A DNA stretch of 33,119 nucleotides from an uncultured Prevotellaceae bacterium (GTDB taxonomy: Bacteria; Bacteroidota; Bacteroidia; Bacteroidales; Bacteroidaceae), in contig OMUV01000093.1 in the NCBI GenBank assembly GCA_900314335.1, forward strand, positions 1-33,119, read 5' to 3'. Both the position numbers and the translations under genes were made by a program. This document shows, in pieces, positions 24,145 to 30,050 of the stretch. Positions within the stretch are counted from its first letter, which is position 1, and each line of letters starts with the position of its first letter. Under the pieces are notes generated by a model. That model did no database searches. It was given only the letters and a program-made list of their open reading frames with translations, and was not told the DNA's origin.

Positions 24145-24308
24145 TCAAAATCATTGTGGAGCTGATGGGAAAAATTTTCCTTAGGGACAGGTTCCCCGTT
24201 TTCAAGTCTCATAAGCAGTAGCCGAAGGGCTTCCAGCTTACGTGGCTGATTGAGATACCGCTTCAGGTCTTTCTTGAATTGGGAAGTGGGGTAAAGCTTT
24301 CGCTTCAT
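24126..24308 (-). pseudogene. YafQ/RelE-type toxin, C-terminally truncated
   Basis: The frame encodes KRKLYPTSQFKKDLKRY at its start, then LNQPRKLEALRLLLMRLENGE and HQLHNDFEGCW. This matches the N-terminal ~58 residues of YafQ-family mRNA interferases, which are ~90 residues long. The last two codons (AW) and the stop belong to the neighbouring MATE sequence. The catalytic C-terminal half (the usual H-x-x-P-D-W-L and later His/Phe residues) is gone, so toxicity should be lost. The ATG overlaps the antitoxin stop by four bases (ATGA type), the usual arrangement. Confidence 0.8.
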
Positions 24309-24610
24309 CGTAGCGTGGTCCTGATCATAGCGTCAACACTACTGGTATCGATGGAGCTGTCGCCGGATAAGCCGGCTTTATGTTTCTTCCGGTGCTCCTT
24401 TGCCTCGTTGATGGCTGCCGCAGTAGTAGCATTGGGCACATCCTCTTCGGCCTGGTCCATGATGCTGACGGCGCGCGAAAGAATGGTCTCTGTGAAATTG
24501 CTGAAACTCCTGTTCTGTTGCCTGGCTATCTTCTTGAGCTTCTCCACCAGTTCCGGACTCCAGCGGAACGACACGGACTGCTTGTTCGGTTTAGTTATTC
24601 CGGTTTCCAT
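24305..24610 (-). CDS. Ribbon-helix-helix-type antitoxin of a broken toxin pair
   Basis: The 101-residue protein has a predicted ribbon-helix-helix DNA-binding N-terminus (QSVSFRWSPELVEKLKKIAR, then NRSFSNFTETILSRAV) and a charged, likely disordered C-terminal part that would wrap the toxin. It is the first gene of the pair and overlaps the toxin start by four bases. The antitoxin is full length while the toxin is cut, so it could still bind its own promoter or other toxins. The -7 box at 24631-24638 sits 20 bases upstream of the ATG. Confidence 0.78.
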   Translation of the reverse strand: METGITKPNKQSVSFRWSPELVEKLKKIARQQNRSFSNFTETILSRAVSIMDQAEEDVPNATTAAAINEAKEHRKKHKAGLSGDSSIDTSSVDAMIRTTLR

Positions 24611-24630
24611 GATTTTCTGTATTTGTATTG

Positions 24631-24638
24631 CAAATGTA
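24631..24638 (-). promoter_or_regulatory. -7 box for the antitoxin gene
   Basis: On the minus strand it reads TACATTTG, an exact TAnnTTTG match. It sits in an AT-rich stretch with ATTGTATTAC just upstream, possibly an operator for the antitoxin itself. Confidence 0.5.
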
Positions 24639-24754
24639 ATACAATTGCGCCAATATTCCCGCTTTTCTCCGAATTTTATGGAAGTGAAGTGAGCCCGAAC
24701 GGCTGCTCAGTGTGCGCGGGAGCGGAGGTGTGCCATCAGGTCCCGGGCGACGGG

Positions 24755-26221
24755 TCACTGCAGGTGCTTGCGCGCGTCCTCCATGTCCTGTACTATCTCC
24801 ATCGTCCCCAGGTAATGTCCTGCGGCATCGCGCACGGCCATGTACTCTACGAGCGTCGCCCTCCCGTTCTTTGTCATCCATATCGGCACACAGTCCTTGC
24901 GGCCATTGCGGAAGTCGTCTATTATGGCGCGGACCATGGGCTCTATCTTCGGGGGATGGCATGTGAACACCTTCCTGCCCAGAGCCGACAGCGGACGCTT
25001 GAACGCCTTCGCGCCCTCGTTGAAGTAGCGGTTGATGTCTTTGTCGTCTACAAAAGTGATCTCGAAAGGCAGCGTGTTGAGCATCGCACGGAGCTGCGCA
25101 ATGGTGAGGCTTCCGGTGGGTAGACTGATGATGCCGTCCTGAGCCGTGTCTTTGCCAGCGCCCGCGCCGGCCTGCTGCTCTGCGTCGGCCCATACACGGG
25201 GCTCCACGCCGAGGCACGGGGCGTAGTCTTTCGAGTCGAGGTAGATCTGCTTCCATTCGTCCCCGGTAAAGTTGGCCGCACAGACGGGGAAGAGAATATT
25301 CTCCTCTTTGTAGATCATATCGTCGGCTCTCTGCACCACGGCGCGCACACGGCTCTTCCAGAGGGGAGTCTGCCCGGCGGCATCTGTGAGCGAGGACAGC
25401 TCCGCACGTATCTCGTCGTCAAGGGTCCACATCACCTGCGAGGGGCCGATGATGCCGTATTTCACATTGAGCTGAGGGTAGAGGAGGTCGCCTTTCTTGG
25501 CGTAGTGCACCCCCACTTCCCTTATCCTGCGCAGTGTGTCCAGGCAGTCCTCGCCATCCTTTATCTGTCGGCGCACCGTATCGATGAGCTCCTTCAGGTT
25601 CTCATTCTCGCGCGTCAGCGTCTGCAGGGGATGCCCGTCGATGGCTGTCAGTTCGCGGCTCCGGCCCGCATTCTCCTTTGCCATGGCAATGGAGGCTGGC
25701 TCCTGCTTCTTCGCCTCCCTGATCTTGTCGCGGAACAGGGCGGAATGGACGTCGCAGAGCTTCTGCACCTCCCTGAGCGGCTCCCCTTCGCGCAGCAGTT
25801 CCTGCTCGGCCTGCATTATCTCCGAGGAACTGACGCTGCTGAAGGCTATGGCAAAGTCGTGACGTACCTGCTCCAGCGGTTCGCCCGCATTCAGCCGCCT
25901 GAGGTAGCCCTTCAGGAGTTCCGTCCTCTCTGTCCCGGCCTCTGCCGTTTTCGGGGCGGGCGCGCTCTCCTCTCCGCCGGTAATGTCGGCGGGAATGTTC
26001 GCCACCTCAAAGCCGGCGGCCCGGAAAGCCCTGATGATGCCGTCCAGCGGAATCTTGCGCAGTCTGGCTCCCTTGGGAATGGTCATCAGTTTGCCGACCG
26101 AACCGAGGACGCCCTTTTTGCGTATCTCGCTGAAGCCCTGAGCCGCCATTATGCCGGCCGCCTCGGGGTGCTCGCTTACGAGCTCGTAGACGCTCTTCTT
26201 AAGATCTATTACCTTTGTCAT
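24755..26221 (-). CDS. DUF1858/DUF438/hemerythrin-like/PAS protein
   Basis: The 488-residue protein begins MTKVIDLKKSVYELVSEHPE, typical of DUF1858. A linker and a DUF438 domain (about 95-170, LLKGYLRRLNAGEPLEQVRH) follow. A hemerythrin-like helical bundle at about 215-345 includes VHYAKKGDLLYPQL and MIYKEENILFPVC. A C-terminal PAS domain at ~375-485 (PFEITFVDDKDINRYFNEG, RKVFTCHPP, VEYMAVRDAAGHYLGTMEIVQDM) completes it. It probably senses redox, oxygen or small ligands; the family's role is not firmly known. In the first hemerythrin motif the usual KE before the hydrophobic run is KG, so a metal ligand may be missing. I chose the ATG at 26221 as the family start; the earlier ATG at 26245 would add eight residues. 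Confidence 0.82.
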   Translation of the reverse strand: MTKVIDLKKSVYELVSEHPEAAGIMAAQGFSEIRKKGVLGSVGKLMTIPKGARLRKIPLDGIIRAFRAAGFEVANIPADITGGEESAPAPKTAEAGTERTELLKGYLRRLNAGEPLEQVRHDFAIAFSSVSSSEIMQAEQELLREGEPLREVQKLCDVHSALFRDKIREAKKQEPASIAMAKENAGRSRELTAIDGHPLQTLTRENENLKELIDTVRRQIKDGEDCLDTLRRIREVGVHYAKKGDLLYPQLNVKYGIIGPSQVMWTLDDEIRAELSSLTDAAGQTPLWKSRVRAVVQRADDMIYKEENILFPVCAANFTGDEWKQIYLDSKDYAPCLGVEPRVWADAEQQAGAGAGKDTAQDGIISLPTGSLTIAQLRAMLNTLPFEITFVDDKDINRYFNEGAKAFKRPLSALGRKVFTCHPPKIEPMVRAIIDDFRNGRKDCVPIWMTKNGRATLVEYMAVRDAAGHYLGTMEIVQDMEDARKHLQ

Positions 26222-26452
26222 ATTCATCTGGTTTGTAAGTAACATTCCTCAGGTCACGCCCGCGGCATGCGCCCGATATCAGGTGCAAGTTTACGAAAGC
26301 TTTTGAAAAGCAATGGCCGGGACTCGGGGAAAATGCAAATTCGCGGCGCTTGGTGCCGAATCGTCTGCGCTTACACAGAATAGGAACTGCCGCGGAAGCA
26401 ATCCTGGAGTGCTCTCCGCCTGCGCCCTTCCCGCTTATAGCCGGCCGGCGCT

Positions 26453-27058
26453 TCAGAAGGCCCAGCCGAGGCCGAGGTAGAAGCTCAGGACGCAGCGTTT
26501 GTCGTGATTGCCGATGGTAACGCCGTTGTTCCACACATTGTCCTTGTTCAGGCTGTAGATGGGCGAGAGACCCATGCGAAGCAGAAAACCGCTGCGGGCC
26601 TGCCAGCGCCATCCCACATTGCCGTAGAGGTTGGCGAAGCTGTCGTCCTTGTTGTAGCCTTCGACACTGCTGTGCTGGTATGTGAACGCCGCGCCCGCTC
26701 CGAGCTCCAGTTTCGACCGGTGGTCCCACAGCAGATACGTGGCTCCCACGGGCACGGTGTAGCTGTAGGTGTGGCAGTCGCCCTGACTCCAGTTGTTGCT
26801 GCCCGCGGACTGATAGAGCGCGTCATCGGTGGAGAAGCCGAAGCCCAGCCCCGTGCGCAGATACAGCTGAGCGCTCTTCAGCAGCCTTCGCTCGTAGCCC
26901 ACGCCTATGCCGTTCGAGGCCGGGCCCAATTCCAGAAACAGCGTGTTGTCGGGTGCTGTAAGCGGTTTGCTGCCTGCGCCGCTGTTCTGAGCCCTCGCTA
27001 TGCCGCAATTGCACAGCAGGCAAATGGCCATCGCGGAGAGTAGGATCCTGATTTTCAT
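26453..27058 (-). CDS. Small outer-membrane beta-barrel protein
   Basis: The 201-residue protein has a signal peptide (MKIRILLSAMAICLLCNCGIARA, quoted here in part: KIRILLSAMAICLL). After about 15 linker residues it consists of alternating short hydrophobic/polar strands with glycine turns (LFLELGPASNGIGVGYERRL, YLRTGLGFGF, YTVPVGATYLLW, LELGAGAAFTYQ, LYGNVGWRW, LRMGLSPIYSL). It ends in aromatic Phe (LGLGWAF), as outer-membrane barrels do for insertion. About eight strands are predicted. Function is unknown. The promoter is at 27104-27135. Confidence 0.8.
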   Translation of the reverse strand: MKIRILLSAMAICLLCNCGIARAQNSGAGSKPLTAPDNTLFLELGPASNGIGVGYERRLLKSAQLYLRTGLGFGFSTDDALYQSAGSNNWSQGDCHTYSYTVPVGATYLLWDHRSKLELGAGAAFTYQHSSVEGYNKDDSFANLYGNVGWRWQARSGFLLRMGLSPIYSLNKDNVWNNGVTIGNHDKRCVLSFYLGLGWAF

Positions 27059-27103
27059 GATGATGAACCTTTAAGAATTGCCATGTATAATATTTCCGGG
27101 GAA

Positions 27104-27135
27104 CAAAATTACAGTAAATCCTGCGACCACGGAAA
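27104..27135 (-). promoter_or_regulatory. Promoter of the outer-membrane barrel gene
   Basis: On the minus strand TTTC (27132-27135), exactly 20 bases, then TAATTTTG (27104-27111). The -7 box is perfect and the -33 has one mismatch. Confidence 0.68.
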
Positions 27136-27211
27136 TAGCGGCGGCACGAAATATCCGAAGCGGATAAACCGCGGGCTGAACCGGTAAATGTGTGCGGCGA
27201 AAAGGCGGACA

Positions 27212-27793
27212 TCATACGGGTGCAATCAGGATTTGGCTATTTCTCCGCCGGCGGTGGCGCTCAAACATCTCCCTCGTGAGCTTGCTGTGGTGGTAGACAC
27301 GGCACATGCCCCTGCGTATGGCGAGGTCGCCGTAGCTCACGATGTCCGGGCGCTGCATGGAGTGGAGCATAATCATCTCCGCCGTCCATACGCCGACACC
27401 GGGCAGCGTGCAGAGCCGCTCGCAGACCTCCGCGTCGTCCATCTCCCTGAGGGCATCGAGGTCGAATGCGCCCGTGACGATCTGCTCTGCGATGCTGTGT
27501 ATGTAGCCGGCCTTGCGGAAGGATGTGCCAAACTTCTGGAGGGAGGCTACACTCTCCTCCATGACCCTTCCGGGCGTCACCTCTCCCAGCCCCTCCAGCA
27601 TGCGGCTCCACACAGCCTCGCAAACCTTGGTGGAGATCTGCTGCCCCAGTATCGACCACGTCAGCGCCTGAAAGAGGTCGGGCATCACACGCCGTCGCGG
27701 CCGCCCCAGGCGCTCTATGGCCTCGGCCAGTTTGCTGTCGCGCTGCCTGAGATAGTCCGTCTCCCGATCTCCGTATGCAAAGTATTGCTCCAT
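27212..27793 (-). CDS. AlkA-like HhH-GPD DNA glycosylase with altered C-terminus
   Basis: The 193-residue protein is a base-excision repair enzyme of the 3-methyladenine DNA glycosylase II type. It has the helix-hairpin-helix LPGVGVWTAEMIMLHSM and the catalytic Asp region YGDLAIRRGM. Upstream, ALTWSILGQQIS is the family's recognition helix. After FERHRRR the expected tail (of the form YSPYG..ASLYLWEIA) is absent. The frame instead runs RNSQILIAPV to a stop, while the next frame reads EIAKS and stop, as though ~40 bases were lost. The HhH and catalytic Asp remain, so it may still work. The start is ATG at 27793; the TTG at 27805 lies within the -7 box and is unlikely. Confidence 0.8.
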   Translation of the reverse strand: MEQYFAYGDRETDYLRQRDSKLAEAIERLGRPRRRVMPDLFQALTWSILGQQISTKVCEAVWSRMLEGLGEVTPGRVMEESVASLQKFGTSFRKAGYIHSIAEQIVTGAFDLDALREMDDAEVCERLCTLPGVGVWTAEMIMLHSMQRPDIVSYGDLAIRRGMCRVYHHSKLTREMFERHRRRRNSQILIAPV

Positions 27794-27802
27794 AATCTCC
27801 GG

Positions 27803-27834
27803 CAAAAGTATGCATTCCGCTCTGCGCCCGCAAG
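27803..27834 (-). promoter_or_regulatory. Promoter of the glycosylase gene, nearly leaderless
   Basis: On the minus strand CTTG (27831-27834), exactly 20 bases, then TACTTTTG (27803-27810). The -7 box ends only nine bases before the ATG, so transcription would begin within a few bases of the start codon. Confidence 0.62.
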
Positions 27835-27961
27835 CCGGATGTTGCTATCTTGGGGGGATTTTTCGCGAACGCAACTATCTCTCCTGCTCCCTCAGAGTCG
27901 CGCCAAGAGAATCTGCGCCGGGCGCGGAGAATCAGGACTGCCCGCACATCTCTGCGCTGCG

Positions 27962-27979
27962 TAATTTTGCCTAACTTTG
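27962..27979 (+). promoter_or_regulatory. Two overlapping -7-like boxes for the DUF486 gene
   Basis: TAATTTTG (27962-27969) and TAACTTTG (27972-27979) both match TAnnTTTG, 22-32 bases before the ATG at 28002. Neither has a good -33 match. Confidence 0.45.
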
Positions 27980-28001
27980 CACCCCGGAAAATAGCTGATT
28001 C

Positions 28002-28370
28002 ATGTCCGGAATTTATACCATTCTGCTGCTTTTCTGCAGCAACATCTTCATGACGCTGGCCTGGTACGGTCACTTGCGGCTGCAGCAGTCGGGCGTCTCG
28101 TCCAATTGGCCCCTGCTGGGCGTCATCGTCTTCTCGTGGGGCATCGCCTTCTTTGAGTATTGCTGCCAGGTGCCGGCCAACCGCATCGGCTTCGAGGGCA
28201 ACGGCGGTCCCTTCAGTCTCGTTCAGCTCAAGGTCATCCAGGAGTGCATCTCGCTCATCGTCTTCGCCATCGTGGCCAACATCCTCTTTCAGGGGCAGAC
28301 GCTCCATTGGAACCACTTCCTCGCCTTCCTCTGTCTGATAGCCGCCGTCTATCTGGTATTCATGAAGTGA
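28002..28370 (+). CDS. DUF486 (DMT-type) membrane protein
   Basis: The 122-residue protein has four membrane helices. Matching family stretches are YTILLLFCSNIFMTLAWYGH, the central SWGIAFFEYCCQVPANRIG, FSLVQLKVIQECISLIVFA and a C-terminal AFLCLIAAVYLVFM. DUF486 belongs to the drug/metabolite-transporter clan and its substrate is unknown. It is a single gene. Confidence 0.9.
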   Translation: MSGIYTILLLFCSNIFMTLAWYGHLRLQQSGVSSNWPLLGVIVFSWGIAFFEYCCQVPANRIGFEGNGGPFSLVQLKVIQECISLIVFAIVANILFQGQTLHWNHFLAFLCLIAAVYLVFMK

Positions 28371-28440
28371 CGCCGCCTCCCTCCGCAGTGGTCGGAAGTG
28401 CGGGGCATTAGTTGCGAAGCAGAATAAATCTCTCGTACTC

Positions 28441-28482
28441 TACTGCAAAAATGGTTGCAATTACCCCCAAATTTGCAGTTGC
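28441..28482 (+). repeat. ATPase-flanking repeat R1
   Basis: A 42-base unit starting TACTGCAAAAATGGTTGC and ending AAATTTGCAGTTGC. It differs from R3 at four positions. The unit is itself closed by the inverted ends ACTGCAAA and TTTGCAGT. Homology with R3 extends about 17 bases further (GGCTT, GCTCTT). Confidence 0.88.
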
Positions 28483-28495
28483 AGGCTTTATAGCT

Positions 28496-28526
28496 CTTGT
28501 TTGTATCAGATAATTAATTACTTTTG
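28496..28526 (+). promoter_or_regulatory. Promoter of the DUF4143 ATPase gene
   Basis: CTTG (28496-28499), 19 bases, then TACTTTTG (28519-28526). The transcription start should fall in the first bases of repeat R2, making R2 the leader of the mRNA. Confidence 0.62.
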
Positions 28527-28565
28527 TACTGCAAAAACAGTTGCAATTACCCCTGAATTTGCAGT
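28527..28565 (+). repeat. ATPase-flanking repeat R2
   Basis: A 39-base unit identical to R3 (TACTGCAAAAACAGTTGCAA at its start, TTTGCAGT at its end). It occupies the leader, 28 bases before the ATG at 28594. Confidence 0.9.
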
Positions 28566-28593
28566 AGACGTATTTCGGCAAAAGTTTTAAGTC

Positions 28594-29916
28594 ATGGTTA
28601 TCGACAGACCTCGTTATATAGAATTGCTCATGCACAAGCGGTGGAACGGCAAGGTGAAAATCATCACCGGCATCCGGCGCTGCGGCAAATCCTTTCTGCT
28701 CAACACCCTCTACAGACAGGCGCTTATAGGCGAGGGCGTCACGGAGGATTCGTTCGTGGAGATAGCGCTGGACCGCAAGTCGGACATGAAGTTCCGCAAT
28801 CCCAATGTGCTCTACGATTACATCAAAAGTCTTACCCGTGACCAGACAAGGAAATACTATGTGATGATAGATGAGATCCAGCTGTCATACAGGGTCAGGA
28901 ACAAGGACGTGGACGAGTCGATGGTAGCCGAAGATGACCGCGACCTGCTTTATACCACATTCTATGACGTGCTCAACGACCTGATGTCATGCCGTAATCT
29001 CGACATATATGTTACCGGCTCCAACTCTAAGATGCTCTCTAAGGACATTGTGACCAATTTCCGGGACCGGGGCTCGGAGATAAGAGTCGCTCCCTTGTCC
29101 TACGAAGAGTTTCTCTCCTATACCCGTCTGGACAAGGCTGACGCTCTGGAGCAATACCTCACCTACGGAGGAATGCCCCTGGCCGTTCTGGAGACGGACG
29201 AGAAGGAGAAGCAGAGATATCTCCGGAGCCTGTTCACGGGCGTGTACATGAAGGACATCATCGAACGCTACCATCTGAAGAATGACGCGGTGATGAACGC
29301 ATTGATCGACGCCCTCTGCTCGTCTGTCGGCTCGCTGACCAATCCACACCGACTGGCCAACACTGCAGCTACGCTCCTTGACAAAACCACTTCCGACCAC
29401 ACCATCAAGGCCTATCTGGATTATCTGGAGGACGCTTTCCTATTCAGTGCGGCCCGGAGATACGATGTCAGGGGCAGGAAATACTTTGATACCCTGAAAA
29501 AATATTATGCTGTAGACCTCGGCCTGAGGAACGCGCGCCTGAATTTTCGCCAGCAGGAACGATCTCACCTTATGGAGAACATGCTGTACAACGAACTTAT
29601 CATCCGCGGCTACAGCGTAGATGTCGGCGTAGTGGAGGTGCAGCAGATGAACGATGGCAAACGGTATAAGGGCCAGTATGAGATCGATTTTGTAGTAAAC
29701 CTCGGCAATGAGAAGGTCTATGTGCAGTCGGCGCTGAATGTCAGTTCTCCGGACAAGAAGGCTCAGGAGACCTTCTCCCTTCATAATACCGGAGACTTTT
29801 TCCGCAAGATCATTGTTCTCGACGGCAATCAGAAAATGTGGACGGATGAAGACGGTGTGATTTATGTTGGCGTGATACCGTTTCTCCTGCATGATTACAT
29901 TGAGGGTAACGGCTGA
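28594..29916 (+). CDS. AAA-type ATPase with DUF4143 domain
   Basis: The 440-residue protein has an AAA_14-type ATPase domain: Walker A GIRRCGKS at residues 26-33, Walker B YYVMIDEIQ near 88-96, and a sensor region YVTGSNSKML. It continues with GSEIRVAPLSYEEFLSYT and the DUF4143 domain (ENMLYNELIIRGYSVDVGVV, QYEIDFVVN, KVYVQSAL), which carries a PD-(D/E)xK-like EID...Q pattern. This family is very common in gut Bacteroidota and archaea, often in many copies per genome, and its function is unknown. It is bracketed by repeats (R1 and R2 before, R3 after) and is more AT-rich than its neighbours, consistent with independent movement. Confidence 0.9.
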   Translation: MVIDRPRYIELLMHKRWNGKVKIITGIRRCGKSFLLNTLYRQALIGEGVTEDSFVEIALDRKSDMKFRNPNVLYDYIKSLTRDQTRKYYVMIDEIQLSYRVRNKDVDESMVAEDDRDLLYTTFYDVLNDLMSCRNLDIYVTGSNSKMLSKDIVTNFRDRGSEIRVAPLSYEEFLSYTRLDKADALEQYLTYGGMPLAVLETDEKEKQRYLRSLFTGVYMKDIIERYHLKNDAVMNALIDALCSSVGSLTNPHRLANTAATLLDKTTSDHTIKAYLDYLEDAFLFSAARRYDVRGRKYFDTLKKYYAVDLGLRNARLNFRQQERSHLMENMLYNELIIRGYSVDVGVVEVQQMNDGKRYKGQYEIDFVVNLGNEKVYVQSALNVSSPDKKAQETFSLHNTGDFFRKIIVLDGNQKMWTDEDGVIYVGVIPFLLHDYIEGNG

Positions 29917-29953
29917 GCGGCAACAGTAGCGGGGCAGAATGACTTCCGCGCCG

Positions 29954-29995
29954 TACTGCAAAAACAGTTGCAATTACCCCTGAATTTGCAGTTGC
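29954..29995 (+). repeat. ATPase-flanking repeat R3
   Basis: A 42-base unit 38 bases after the ATPase stop, in the same orientation. It is identical to R2 over 39 bases and to R1 at 38 of 42, with extra similarity to R1 downstream. It lies in the gap to the convergent DUF2075 gene. Confidence 0.9.
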
Positions 29996-30050
29996 GAGCT
30001 TCGGTGCTCTTACCTAAGATGATTTTACCTTATACTTTTTTACCTTTTAC

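Noticed and set aside
24126..24610. Active toxin-antitoxin module
   Set aside because: The toxin lacks its catalytic C-terminal half, so only the antitoxin is likely functional.
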